This document shows, piece after piece, positions 13,576 through 25,986 of a stretch of DNA of 64,000 bases (positions are counted from its first letter, which is position 1; each line of letters starts with the position of its first letter). The notes beneath the pieces were generated by a model, which searched no databases, had not been told where the DNA came from, and was given only the letters and a program-made list of their open reading frames with translations. Source of the DNA: Hydractinia symbiolongicarpus (taxonomy: Eukaryota > Cnidaria > Hydrozoa > Anthoathecata > Hydractiniidae); the NCBI RefSeq assembly GCF_029227915.1, contig NC_079875.1, positions 25,056,001 to 25,120,000 on the forward strand, read 5' to 3'. Both the position numbers and the translations under genes were made by a program.

Positions 13576-14269
13576 CCCTATTAGACTTTTTTCAAAAAAA
13601 CTTTTACGAAGTATTACTTACAAGAGTCTATGGTATCTATAAACATGTATTAGATCAATGATATGAAAACAAAAATCACGCAGCAATTTTGATATTGAAA
13701 ATGACCTTATTGCAGGCACCTCAAAACTTGATAATCACGAAGTCAAGGAATATCCAATAAAATGTGTAATTGATGAAGAGTTTAGCCATTTATCATGCTG
13801 GGGGAAGTGAAAAGTTCCTGAACAATAATTCTTTTTGTATCTAACAGGTTAAAATTATCCCTTGAAATGAGAGAGTCTATTGTCAAAAAAGAATGCAGAG
13901 TTGATCATAGAAATTTTTTGTAGTAGTAATCACATGAATATAAGTGCAGTTACATTATAATTTGCGAGTTATCAGTAAAAAACAGAAAATTTAATTGAGT
14001 CCTAGGACAATAATTCTAGCACGTTGCTAACTTTTACTTGGTTTCTTCTATTCTGACCTTGATGGGAAGCTACTGTCTGAAGGGGAATTTCGCTTTAGAG
14101 CTTGAAATGTTTTGAATTTTCTAATTATGAATTAATAATAATCCACTTAAAATTTAGCTGCAAACTTGGTTTTTAATTTACACTTTCTATCTTTTTTGCT
14201 CTCGGCTCCATCGCAAGAATCAGCGACGAGTAATTGTGCAATTCATATGGTTATTCATCTTATACTAGC

Positions 14270-14350
14270 CGAAGTCCCGTGGAAGAATCCACTGAATCTC
14301 TCATCGAGTCCATATGATGGGTGCCAAATAAAAACATAGAACATGGAGAA
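14270..14350 (+). repeat. Dispersed repeat partner of 58935-59015
   Basis: 'ggaagaatccactgaatctc' and 'ccaaataaaaacatagaaca' are shared in the same order with 58935-59015. They probably mark the end of a non-autonomous element. Confidence 0.75.
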
Positions 14351-14650
14351 CGTGGAGAAATCCACTTTAATCAAAGGAACAATGGAAAATATTGTTGATT
14401 AGAACCATTTCAACGACTAACAAATATACATAATACCACGTCAAGAAAGTCTGTTATGAATTACACTGACAATTAATTCTATTATTGACGAAAAACAGCT
14501 AAAACAATATACGTAATAAAAAAAATCTTACATTTGGTATGTGTAAGTTGATTGAATGTCCGTAATCCGCGATGCATAAGGTAAAAACGAATTTTGGAAT
14601 GTTTTTATTGCCCTGACTTTTAGTTCGTGGATTATCCCTTAAACAAGAGA

Positions 14651-14712
14651 TAATCTACTTAACAAAGCGCGCCACGGGAAGGCAAGCCATGGGACTTTGC
14701 GCTTCACCTAAA
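14651..14712 (+). repeat. Dispersed repeat partner of 17877-17938
   Basis: 'ccacgggaaggcaagccat' and 'gcgcttcacctaaaaa' recur at 17877-17938 with a few changes. With the 14270 block this may bound one element of about 440 bp. Confidence 0.65.
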
Positions 14713-15463
14713 AAAGAAAGAAGAGCATGTGTTAGACAACATAAGAAAACAGTGGTATGGAGAAGTGTGGAAAAGGAAATAATCACCTACTGTAATGGAC
14801 AATTGTGTTTTCGAAGGTGTAGTCAGAAAGAAAGACAAATAAATCTGGTGTGCTATATTAAACTACCTGTTTAATTTATTGTACAACATAAACTCTTTAA
14901 CTTATCCTCGCACTTTTATTAACGATAAGAAATAGGAGTTATCTGAAAGATTCGAACACAATAATGTAAACGGTGGAATGTAATAAACCATTACATACTA
15001 ATAAGGTTTTATCACTTAGTGAGTAAAAGAATGTGACAATAAAATAAGAATGAAATGAAGTTGAAAATGGGTAATTTAATATAAGCCATCTGGAATCGCA
15101 ACAGAAACTTCAATTAAGAGAATTGTTCCGTAAATAATATGTTATGAAAACTTCTCAACAGCTACTTTGTAGTGTCAACGTGACACAATAGGGGGCATTC
15201 AAAAACGCTCAAATAGTCATTACTATGTACTAATCCGTCAACTAATTTGTATTTGCCTTAAAATGTTTGAACAAACTGTTTTTTGAATGCATCCATGTTA
15301 TCTATCTATAAATTAATACGACTTGTGTAAATTCAAATGGATTTGTTAGGAAACACAAAAACGAAGTCTGTTCAGAATTGTTTTTACTCCGCAGAATTTT
15401 ATTTTTGTTTGAAAACATGTTTAATTATAAAGCACTGTCGATCTCATCACCATGACAAAAGAT

Positions 15464-17008
15464 TCATTTTCCAAAATGAAAAGTGATAGTTCCGTCATGG
15501 CAATTAGACACAACAGTGCAGGGTCGACTTCGCTCTTGTGTTTCGGGGAACTGTGTTTGTTTATCATTAGTTGTAATGCTGGTGGTAGTTTTTTTATTTA
15601 GTTGTTTCTTCCAGCTCCTTTTGAATTTTTCACTGTCTTTATACCCATTATGTTTCCAAAACTGAAACGATCTTTCAGATTTTGGACCAGGGTTCTCATC
15701 CCTATATTCTTTGTAGCGAGCACGAAGCTCGTCGTTCTCTTTTTCCTTTTCTGAAAAAAATTAAACTTCTAATAATCAAAGATTTTACGTGCAAGTGCTA
15801 ACGGTGTCCTCAATTTTATGTTACTTACTACTTACTATTTAAGTAACAATTGAAATTTGTAATTATGATTGATCTCTTTAGGTAAGTTGTGAAAGTAATT
15901 AAAATTAAAAATTAAATTGCTCGACATAATATAATATCTGCACTGTAAAGTCATGAAATGTGCTGATTTAAGTTGTCCTTTTTCACCATGAAATTTATGC
16001 TTGTTGATAGAACGTTTTTAAGAAAGTTTGAATGATGACGTTAAAAGATTTCGCAACAGTCTACGATGTTGTCATTAAAACACTGAAATTTTAGGTCATT
16101 CTTAGGTAATAAAAATGATCAATGATGTACACACATGAGTTTATAGTCATGTGTTTTCATTTTATCTAATAGAAACGTATAATGACACTTACGTTCCCTT
16201 CTTTTCTCTTCTTTTAAACTTCGCATTTCTTTTTTCATTTGACGCAAAGCGTCGGCATGATCTGCAACTAAGGAGATTTATTGGTAAAACTTTATTAAAG
16301 TCAATATAAAAAAAAAGGTTTTTAATCGATATTCCCTTCACTGAGTTTACACAGTATATATGAGCAACTTACTTTCCTTGTCACGCCCCTCTTTCAGTAA
16401 GTCAATCTCTTTTTTCAACGTCACCAAGGACTTTTCTTGTTCAATACCTAATTTGAAAATAATATAAAAGTAATTTATTTTTCATTCTATTGGTAGTTAA
16501 ATTTAGATGTGTTCTTCTTAGACAAATAAAGTTTAATTAAACGAAAATAATCGTTAAAGTATTTCCTTGAGATTGCACCTCAGTATAATAAAAAACTTAC
16601 TTTCCTTTCGACGACATTCTTGCATGTTCCATAATTCTTTTTTTAATTTTATTATCGTTTCGTCTTCTTCCATAACTAAGCAAAAAAAGTCATTTATTCT
16701 TGGCTGTGTCCTTTTAGATAAATAGAATTTTGAGGAAAAATAAATTGTGAATTATTAATTATTGACATGTGCATTAAAGAAGAATTAACAAAGTTTGTTT
16801 CCAGTGTAAATTTTTGCAAATTTTCTAATAATAATACTTTGAATCGAAAAGCTATAGCTTTTTTTTCAAGCAAACTTTGTCAGTTGTTGTTCTGCTTACA
16901 TAAAATTACATGGATTATTATACTCAAGATAATTATACAAACAATCGTGGGATACTTACTATTGTTTTCCAAATCATCCATCTCAAAATCTAGCTCTATT
17001 TCACCCAT
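15464..17008 (-). CDS. Small coiled-coil gene with three repeated 75-nt exons
   Basis: I do not recognise the family. Five coding exons join in phase on the minus strand: 17008-16960 (ATG), 16675-16601, 16447-16373, 16267-16193 and 15750-15464 (stop). Every donor is gtaagt and every acceptor ends in ag. All four introns are phase 1. The predicted protein has 186 residues. The three middle exons are each exactly 75 nt and encode 25-residue blocks with a shared pattern: a variable start, a LKKE/LKKEI/MKKEM core, and a basic end (CRRKE, GRDKE, EKRRE). That implies tandem exon duplication and a continuous coiled coil. The last exon continues the helix (KEKENDELRARYKEYRDE) and then has a basic FWKHNGYKDSEKF segment and a Thr-rich tail. 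An acceptor at 17025, before the ATG, points to an upstream untranslated exon. Confidence 0.75.
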
Positions 17009-17025
17009 TTTAATATATGTATTAC

Positions 17026-18702
17026 CTAAAACAAATGTGCGTCATTTGTTTAACTTTATAAAGTATTATAACACACTTTGAAAGTAGAATAAAAAAAACT
17101 TTTTTTAAAGGTCGTGGGTTTAATCCACTGGATCCATAATTTTTGCAGCACTTTTAAAGATAATGCGCAGGTTCACTTCTACTAAAATTTTAATTTTTTA
17201 TTACCGTTTATAATAATGGTTAGATCTACAAAGCTATCATTTTTGCAATTTAAAAAGGCCTTGGCTTTCAGTTCATGGAAAGTTCCTTATTCGTAGCAAT
17301 TTTTTGGGTAAAAACATTTCATTTAAAACAATTTTGTTCATTTATAGATTGAAGTTACTTTTGGTTCCGTACAAATTTGCAAAAACGTAAAACAATTGTC
17401 TCTAACTTTTATTTTAATCAAATAAATCGACGTAATTAATTCGATAAGAAGAACATTTTGGCTTTTATAAGGGTCTGTAAAGTGTTAAATTTAACGAATT
17501 AAAGGGTTTAAATACTGTTGTAAATCTTTTATTTTTGCAATTTAGCCTTGTTCTTATATACACATTACTAAAAGTACGAACAATGAAAATCCAAGTTGTA
17601 ATACAATAAGAGTCAAATTTGCAACATTTCTTCAGTAATATTACTTAGCTCTAAGCGATGATGTTTTGCCAAAATATATATTAGAAGTCAAAATAAAAAA
17701 AAATTAGACCATAACAATGCAGTCTATTTGTAATCATGAACTATATATATAAAACTGATTAAAAACTGAATTCTAAGTCCGAAAAAAATTCTATGAACTA
17801 AAAATTTATAGATGTCAAATGAGCGAACAATAACTCCAATATTATTTCCAAAAGAACTGCTACGAATATGGTAAATCCACTTAACGAAGTGCACCACGGG
17901 AAGGTAAGCCATAGGTCTTTGCACTTCACCTAAAAAGACATAAAGCTAAGTCTTTATGATTCTACCCTTTTTAGGCTTGCACACACATTAAAGCTATCAA
18001 GTTCTTCACATTGCACTTGCCTAGACAGTTATTTACACATGCTTTCCAATTTCCAATTCTTTTATATGGTGTTTTGATTAAGAACTATAAACCTATTCTT
18101 GCGCTGACATATACGATATTTATATATATAGAGGAGAGGTCATTGGATATAACATATGAAATAAACTGTTTGCATATTACAGTACAAGCGCTTGACAACA
18201 GTTGGTGAACATTGAAAAGCAATGCAAAACAAAATATTAAAGTGAAAGACTTTAAATTTGAGTTAAATCATTTATTTATTGACGTTTTTTTTATCAGTGG
18301 ATTGCACTGAAATCCTGTATGTAATAAAAGTGCTTTTCAAATTTCACCTGTGTGCAATTTTAAAGTAAATGTTAATCCATAGCATTCTTCTTGCAAGAAT
18401 CATATCATCTTGCGCAGGAATCATCTCATCCCACCTGGTTACTGTGAATTAACATCATACTTTAATCAGAAAAAAGAAAGCGAGAACTCAAAAAAGATTA
18501 TTATTAACAAATTCAATTTTAGAAAAAAATTGTGCAATTAAATGTTTGTGAATTAATAATGTAAAAATTCAAATAATGTAATTTTTAACAATTGACTGTC
18601 CTAAAAAGAATGCTTTTAAAGAACTTAAAGCTTGTTAACAACTTTTTTGAAAATTTGTTTTTTTTGTATTTTTTGTTTCATTTTGATATAACAAAACAAC
18701 TC
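17026..18702. other. Non-coding between the coiled-coil gene and the Helitron
   Basis: AT-rich. It contains the 17877-17938 repeat copy. The coiled-coil gene's promoter and any 5' exon should be in the first part. No other gene is seen, and no helicase remnant of the adjacent Helitron. Confidence 0.5.
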
Positions 18703-20973
18703 CTACAATAAAATAAAATTTAAAAAAAAACCTTTATATATATACTTATAAAGATATTTTACAGCTTTAACCGTCATACAGGCCTCAATATTTATATGAG
18801 CATTGTATTTTTTTGACAAATAAGGGTTATAAGGAACAATCCATCTGTTATCAATATCTGAATTTCTGATAGTAATAGTCCTTCCATTATCACGACGCCT
18901 ATATTTTGGATAACCATTACGATTTGAAACTGTGGAATTTGAGAAATCTTTAGGGAATTCTTTGGAGCATTTCCCATCTACCATGCAAACAGAAACAGGA
19001 TTTAAATGTCCGCATGGACCATGAATCATGCAACTTTTTATTGTTTTATATAATTGCGGATCATCTATTTCAAGAGGAATTTCCGCTGATATTATGGTAT
19101 CAATATCATCAGCATGGCGGAGCTTGTCTTCGTGAGTCAAATGTATAAGCATATGGACATGTGGAAGTCCCCTTTTTTGAAATTCTATTACATGAACATA
19201 AGCTATGGTTTTACCTAGTACTCCTCGCGTGTGTATATCTGCAAGAAGTTCTCTCAATTTTAAATTAAAGACCCTTGCTATAAGGTCTGGCCGATCGCAT
19301 GGACTTTGACCGGGAAAGAGATTGTCTTTAACCTCTGGCCAATTTGGATTACATGTGAAAGTTAAGAATAAATCAGGCTTTCCATATTTTGCAACAATGG
19401 CCATTGCGTCCATGTAATTTTGACGCATTGCTCTTGGGCTACCTTGAAATGAAGATGGAAGAATTATAATACGTTCTGGATTGAGCTGTCTTTCGTCAGC
19501 TCTGATACTCAAATGATCTACCAAGCCCTGGTAAGACTCAGCTCTTAGTTGCGCTTGATTTCTGCGTATAAAATCTAAACGTTGACCTTCAACCTTAGTA
19601 TATGCATCAACAATGTACTGCTGCAATAATTTTTTGCCGTAATGAATAGAACTGAAGCTATTCCTTACTGCAAGTCGATACACATAGAACTGTAACATTG
19701 TTACTGTTTGACGTCTTGCTGTGCGGTGTTCTTCAACGTGGAGAATGTTATTATACCATCCTGGATCTCCCCTTGGAAAAAAAACGGGATACATCATTGG
19801 GTCAACATTTGCCGACATCGTAGAGAGATTAGTTAATGGTCGATCCTTTGGATATATTACAATATCTCGTGTGGTCGGTGGTGCACCATCTTCGCCAACA
19901 AATACCACAGCTACTTCATCTTGAGTTGGAGTGTTATATCGCCTCCTATCTCCACCAGCGAGCATTCGCATCGTTACCTGAGAAGCTGGGCGATTTTCAC
20001 GCACTGCTCGTTGATTTTCCTCCATTTCAACTGCAAACATATTTTTGAACGCTGCACTGAAAGGAGATTCTCTTTCCATTACAGTATGAAGCATGTGCAT
20101 TACCTCTTCTAAACACTCGGCATTTGCTGGATTATTCAAACGAATGTTAAGTGCTTCTGTTGAATCTATTATATACAACTGGTTGAAGGAGGGTGTAACA
20201 TTTTCAGGAGGATGCAAACAGCCAGACCGATGAAAAAGCTGTCCACTTATCCTAAAGCAAGGGGGCCCATGTCCTTGTGGAGGTCTTATATTTGCTCCTA
20301 GAGAGGCAAAAGCAAAAGATGAATTATATTTTCGTATATTTGTTTGAAAATTTTTACATAATTGCTCCCTTCCCGTAAGCAAGTGAGTCAGCTCTTCAGG
20401 GTATTCATTTAATTCAGGAAGGGCTACTTTACCGGATTGACAACATTTAAAATTTCCTTCATTTTGAAATTTTTTACTGGAACAATATGGACATGTGTCA
20501 GACATAGGACCAAGTGTGTGTACAGAAGTTTGAGAAACAACACCAAAATCCCTTGCAATATTATGAAAAACTCTACGTGCGTTTTCTCTGACATGCCTCA
20601 TGTTTTCAGCATTACGTGCAAGTCTCTCTTCTCGTACTCCTACTTGCTCTACTCTCCTCGCAGCAGCTACCTGCTGTGCATTGCGCCTCCTTCTAACTTC
20701 CGCTTCAGCAGGAGTTTCAAATGCCCTGTGTGCTAACATGCGAGAAGTATTGGTGGAACGTCGACTTCTCACTTCAACATGCGGTAAGGTGGATATTCTG
20801 GAGGAAGAACTAACATTACCTAGTGGATCATTTTCAAACTCTTCTGCTATATTATTTGGTGCATTATTACTATCTATATTATTATTAGAATGGTTGGTAT
20901 TATTAGCAGGCCGCTGCAAAACAAATCTGCCTAATGAGTTTAAAACTACTCTAAACCCATTGCTACCAGCCAT
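18703..20973 (-). pseudogene. Helitron replicase, truncated after the Rep domain
   Basis: This is the rolling-circle transposon replicase (RepHel). The 756-codon frame has an Asn-rich start, a Cys-rich segment (CPYCSSKKF ... FKCC) near residue 160, the Helitron helicase-like N-terminal domain, and a Rep domain with the HUH box RGLPHVHML near residue 604. The Tyr motif KYLYKYIYKG follows near 745. The Cys motif CMIHGPCG lies between. The frame ends eight residues past the Tyr motif in A/T-rich sequence. The PIF1-like helicase that should follow, which normally brings the protein to well over 1300 residues, is absent downstream. The Rep half has no internal stop. The copy is non-autonomous unless the helicase lies elsewhere through an unseen intron. 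Confidence 0.85.
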
Positions 20974-21201
20974 TACTTACGTACACACAAGATTAAGTTG
21001 TCCTAAAATAAAAAAGATGTATCTGTTACATCTCCAAAAAATGAGTATAATAGACTATATAATAGAGAATTATAGCCGGAAACTTCAGCATATTATGTAA
21101 TTACAATAACTATGTATACACATGTTCTTATAAGGCACAAATCATTACTCGATATGTAGCTAGCTAATTCAATCACCTTTTTTTACAATTTTTACAATTC
21201 A

Positions 21202-21535
21202 GAATAAAACAGGATTTTATAAATTAGATGCATAAAATGTGGCTACAGACTAAATTTGGAGAAAAGCTATGAAGCAAAAATAAGGTCGTTTATCAATATC
21301 GTGGTTCACACGTTAAACAAAAAGCATGTAGGTTCAAAACAATAAAACAGGATTTTATAAATTAGATGCATACATATGGTTATTCATCTTATATTAGTAC
21401 ATAAATTATTGCACTTGTTCTTTTTAGTGAGAAATCTTGTCGTGACTCCTCATCAATACTAATCTTCATAAATACTGCTAGTGAGAAATCTTGTCGTGAC
21501 CCCTCATCAATACTAATCTTCATAAATACTGCTTG
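21202..21535 (+). repeat. Short direct and tandem duplications
   Basis: A ~34-bp segment ('acaggattttataaattaga') occurs at 21207 and 21344. Right after it, a ~53-bp unit containing 'gagaaatcttgtcgtgac' is repeated head-to-tail at 21426-21478 and 21479-21532 with one visible change. These are non-coding. Confidence 0.85.
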
Positions 21536-21894
21536 TATACTGAAAAATGAGTTAATATTTTAAAAATATTCTTAATATAGAAGTAAACTGCATCTTCAGA
21601 GCATCAATTCCTGAATTTTTGTCTTAAACTATATGGATCATCAAAAATCCTTATTTAATTTGTTTGCGGGTGGGTTTGATTGCTCGCATAATCAATAGGT
21701 GTAAAAATTTTAATACAGTAAGCAAAGAGACTTGACGAACAACGTCTTTCGCAGATTTAAAGAATAGAGTCATCAGTCAAGGATGAGAATGTCTAAGAGA
21801 TGACACCCTTACTGAGATGAGGTGGACCCATAATTGAGCATGAAAGTCATGCATTTTATCGGTAAAGAGCAAGGTGAGAAATAAATCAAGATAT

Positions 21895-22160
21895 GCGGAG
21901 ATACATAGAAGACAAGACTTCAGTTATAATTGCAAAAAAAAGCCAAAAGAACCACTTTTTTAGAAGTCTTTGATGGTCATGGTGGTAAAAAAGCCGTAGA
22001 ATGTGCTAGAGACAATCTTTTTACAAACATGAGAAGCCAAGATGGGTTTTACGATACAGATCCCCAAAATGTCAAGATGGATATCAAGAATGTCTTCATG
22101 AGCATGTCATATAATGTTGGTATATCTATAGCTATTTTATTATTCCAGACTGTTAGTTAA
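21895..22160 (+). pseudogene. PP2C-type protein phosphatase fragment
   Basis: This is the N-terminal catalytic part of a metal-dependent Ser/Thr phosphatase. ATG at 21895 opens MRRYIEDKTSVI, the usual first PP2C motif. A one-base frameshift near 21959 is followed by EVFDGHGGKKAVECARDNLF, the metal-binding DGH-G motif. The frame stops at 22160, and the remaining ~200 residues of a phosphatase are not found in the next kilobase. It is therefore a dead fragment or an isolated exon pair. Confidence 0.75.
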
Positions 22161-22254
22161 ATTTTCCATTTTCTAAACGGAACAAAATATTCATGAATGG
22201 AATTTTGAAAGTGTAATTATTCTTAAAATACCATTGCAAAACATTTTGTTTTAG

Positions 22255-23765
22255 ACAAACCGTGCGCTGATCCATTTGTGGGAGAGCGACCTTTCATGGG
22301 AAAGATGCTCCTAGTAATTGTGGACGCATATTCAAAGGTTATTTTGTGGCATTTTTTAGAAGGTTCAGAAGGAAGTTTAAAGATCAACTTTTTCAAAGTT
22401 TCTACTAAGTGGGTAAGTACAGAATGGTGTCTGAAGGTATATCTTCCCTGGGAAAAAGCAGTTTTACAAGCACCAAGAATGTGAGCAGAAGTGCAGATTC
22501 CTTTGTAACATAGGAAACAAGATTGTTGAGTAATGAAAGCAATTGATGAATCAAGCTTTTGAACTTGCAAATGATAAAATCGTCAGAAATAACAAATACA
22601 TCAGTAAATATATGACAAAAAGGTTGAGTTCACAACATAAATAGTGGTGTTAAGTTCTTCTACGTAACCTGCACAATCAGGCAGCAAGAAGCTCCACAAC
22701 TAAAAAATATCGATGCTAATGTGTCGGTATTCACTATTCGAGATGGACCAAAAGTAAAAAGACTGCACTGTAAACTGTTAAAGAAATGCAACGACTTTTG
22801 TCCAACGCCGATGAAAACAACTATGCAACCAAAACAACAAACCACCGCCGAACCACAAGATTTAGAAGATAAATCAAGTGATGAGAAAGTCATTGCAATT
22901 GCTTGTTACGACCATCAACCTGTTAAAATAGTCGAAAAGCTATTAAAGACGACAGTTTAGATGAGGAGGAAGAAGCTGGAGATGTGGAAAATGACGAGAA
23001 AATCATTTCTGAAGAAGAAAGGGAGTAGCGAGAATGGCGTAGGACCACCACTATAAAGTTATGTAATGTATAAGGCTATAGAACTAGCAATAAAGAACTA
23101 AAGGCTTTTTTTAGATAGTAGTAACGGAAAGCCAGCTGATGTCTTTCGTTTCAACCTTGAGAGCCGAAATATAGGGACCTTGTCAATAATGTTACAAAAT
23201 TTTAAGACAAAGTCCTGATCATGTGAATAAAAGTAATAGTTAAATCAACTTAATCCTTTCAAACAGAAGGGGTTCTCAACTGTAGAGTTTGATTTATTGA
23301 ACATTTTTGTGTTAATTGGGCAAACCTTTCGTACTACCTGCAGGTAACCTGCTAATATTTTGCAAGTAAATTGTGGCTGAAGATTCAGTGTAAAAAATTT
23401 ATTGCAAATCCAGAAAACTAACATCGACATCATTGTTAGGCGCAATTCAAAATATTTAAAATGGTAAACTTTCTTCCGTGTTTCCTAGCCATGGATTACC
23501 GGAAATTTGTCTTTCAGATAAGGGTCCGTCCGGCATTTATTAGTAAAGAATTCAAGAATTTCATCGAATGAATGGAACCAGACAGATTTTGTCAGCATCA
23601 TATCATCCCGCAACAAATGGATTGGAAGAACAAGCTATTTAAAACTTTAAGTCTCACGTGCTAAAGTCTCCTTAACGTGAAACTGAATCGATTTTTTGTT
23701 AACATACCGAATAACTCCTTACACTACAACTGGTAAGAGTTTTGCCGAATTACTTATGAGAAGAA
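22255..23765 (+). pseudogene. Ty3/gypsy-type integrase and pol tail remnant
   Basis: Scattered pieces of a retrotransposon pol. 22278-22400 reads PFMGKMLLVIVDAYSKV, the first Asp segment of the integrase core. 22721-22830 reads VFTIRDGPKVKRLHCKLL, like the pol C-terminus. 23485-23760 reads GLPEICLSDKGPSG (second Asp) and, after a frameshift, ILSASYHPATNGLEEQA (Glu segment), then YTTTGKSFAELLMRR. The pol tail piece lies before the second half of the core, so the remnant is rearranged or represents two copies. The 23209-23387 repeat interrupts it. There are several frameshifts and no LTRs. Confidence 0.75.
23209..23387 (+). repeat. Direct repeat partner of 13397-13575
   Basis: Second copy of the ~179-bp repeat, here between halves of the gypsy integrase remnant. 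That shows it was inserted or carried in after the pol decayed. Confidence 0.9.
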
Positions 23766-24236
23766 TGAAAATTACAAAGGGCGCGCACAATGATAAACTC
23801 GACCAGTTAAGTCTTCACACTTAAATTCTAGAGGTTTTGTTTCCTCAAAAGAATATGCTCATATAAAAGAACACAATTCTTCCTTTTTCCAAGGAGATGA
23901 TTGGCACAAAAACTGAACAAACAAACAGACAGAGAGAGTAGGAAAGGACTTCTGTAAAGGGTACCAAGGTACCCAAATGTCTAGTTGAGTCACCACAAAA
24001 GAGGTCTGCAAACAGTCTTCAGCAGGAACTAGACATTTCTTTCATCCATACCTTTTCATCTGTCCTACTCTGGACAATCTTGTGTGACTGGGGTAAGAAG
24101 TGGAGTCGTCACTCTCCAAATATAAGACTGTGCTTTGTTTGTTTATTTTTTTTGGTTTTTGACTAGGGTAATAAGTCGAGTAGAATAGTCAAACCCCCTT
24201 GCTGACATAAACCGGAAGTTTGGTGTTGATTGCAAT

Positions 24237-24780
24237 TTACCTAAGCTTTTCAAGGAAAAGGATGTAAGGTTGTACACCCTTTAGCAAGCCTTGTTTGCAA
24301 GAGACCACTGCTCTGTCGTTGCAATAAAACCACTTATCATGCATTTGGTTATAAGCAACAGTGTATAATGGCCATTGTTCAAATTTCCTGAGTGGTTAAT
24401 TACAACCCTTAAGTTGTAGTGCTTGCGACAAGAGACTTCACTGTCTATGGTGATAGGTATAGAAACGGTGCTCGGGTAAGATGTGACAGGAGAACTAACC
24501 TTAGACACAAGACCTTTGTTATAGGCAAAGCATTTTAATTGCAGAACCAAAATTGAACTGAACTCTGCGACCTCTTCTTTAACTGTTGCAGTTTGGTAAA
24601 TATTGCAGTAGTGACAGAAGTACGAGTTGACAACTGACAATTCTTCGCTCTCCAAAACGTTATCTATTAAAGATTGTACAGTCGATGTCAAGGACAGTTG
24701 AAGAAATGGACTTACTTGCTCAGAGGTGCTAATATTAGACTGTGATTTTGTCTTGATTTACTGAGACCAAAACTTCGTAA
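24237..24780 (-). pseudogene. Ubiquitin-specific protease, C-terminal half, frameshifted
   Basis: This is part of a USP deubiquitinase catalytic domain. From 24691 the frame has a zinc-finger-like CHYC, then LVLQLKCF (USP box like LxLxLKRF), then NHSGNLNNGHYT with the catalytic His. A one-base shift near 24345 moves the rest to another frame: HDKWFYCNDRAVV (the W-CND-V box) and a terminus at 24237. The Cys-box half is not found upstream. It is distinct in sequence from the USP at 38384-39249. Confidence 0.75.
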
Positions 24781-24969
24781 CCCCACAAACGTAAAGACCG
24801 ATTGCGTTCGTTGTCCGCGAGAAGCTTTCAATGTTGGATGGAGCAAGACAAAAGTGTTACCACTCAAGATGAGTAAGTTCTAACTAATAGTGAATTATTT
24901 TTTTTAGATATGGTTGCGTATAATTATGGCCGGATTTAGTTTTAAAAAAACATGACCTTTCATGTACAG

Positions 24970-25590
24970 AGCAAATAAAACAGGTTTTTGACACACCACT
25001 GAACACTTCTGGTGGCATAATTGGAAAAGGGTCGTCGGCAGTAGTGTTTAAACACACATTGCGAGAAAAGACTGCTGCTGTAAAAATGTTCCAACAGATG
25101 CTCTCAAAAAAAAGCAATTTTAAAAGCAGCTAATGCCTCATTAAAGACAAACACGATTTTAGTGAAGTTGCCGTTTTCAAGGATACGATACTTACTACTT
25201 TAACGAAAAACCCATTACTTGGTGCGTAAAGTAAAATAAAGGTATTAAAATATTTTGAAATTTTAATATTAACTTTTGTGTAATCTCTGTTTCAGGCACA
25301 ACATTGGCATATATTTCACCAGAGCTAATCAAAGGCGGTAATGAGGCATCAACAAATTCTTATATTTACGCCCTAGGCATAACATTGTTCGAAGTTGTAA
25401 AAGTAAGTTAAACTCACCATGGGACCGGGGCAAACACCTAACCTTAATAACTTAAAGGAGCTATATGGTAAAGAAGCAAATCAAATTAATTGCTTACTTT
25501 CAAATTGCTGGTCTCACAATTCAGATAAACCAAATGCAACACAAGCTCTAGAAGTGTTTCAAAGTAAGGTTGAAGATTCTGTTGTGGTAA
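24970..25590 (+). pseudogene. Protein kinase domain, degenerate, related to the 32.9 kb kinase
   Basis: 24970-25110 encodes a Gly-rich loop and VAIK-type Lys (GIIGKGSSAVVFKH ... AAVKMF). After frameshifts, 25296-25402 encodes TTLAYISPELIKGG (the APE region) and LGITLFEVV. A further shift leads to SPWDRG and YGKEANQINCLLSNCW at 25415-25590. The catalytic-loop segment between is not found. Order and wording (LAYxxPEL, SPW) parallel the kinase at 32943-33842, so this is a decayed paralogue. It may have lost an internal exon. Confidence 0.7.
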
Positions 25591-25986
25591 GTAATGAAAT
25601 TTAAATCACATTCTTTTTAATCAAAAAAAATTTCATCGTACTTGAAACACGGTACATGTTTTGCAAAAGAGACATAATTTCGAAATAAAAATTAAGTAGA
25701 TTTGCTACATTGTGCATAGATTTTATGACCGAAGTAGTTTCTTAGGCAGATTGTTAAAAATAACATTTCCATTCTAATTTTACCAAATTTCAGAAAGACC
25801 TTCAAGTGCCTTGTCACAATTATTCTTAAACTCATATTTCAGTGGTCAAAGATATTCATCTTCACATCCATACATTAAAGTAATAATTTGTCAGCATATA
25901 CTATTAAAGTATGATTTAAGACAATTTACTTGCCGTCTGCTAAATACTTATCCGATCCTCGTTAATATTCTTTGTGGTTGCACATA

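Larger units (their letters stand above)
13319..15463. other. Non-coding, several dispersed repeats
   Basis: Begins with a short (GTT)n tract at about 13320-13336. It then holds repeat copies at 13397-13575, 14270-14350 and 14651-14712 (listed separately). No gene with splice or motif support was found. Confidence 0.6.

Noticed and set aside
17724-18208. Frames of 65-66 codons next to the Helitron
   Set aside because: No helicase or other motif; one overlaps the 17877 repeat copy.
20437-21100. Plus-strand frames of 99 and 166 codons
   Set aside because: Shadows of the Helitron replicase on the opposite strand.
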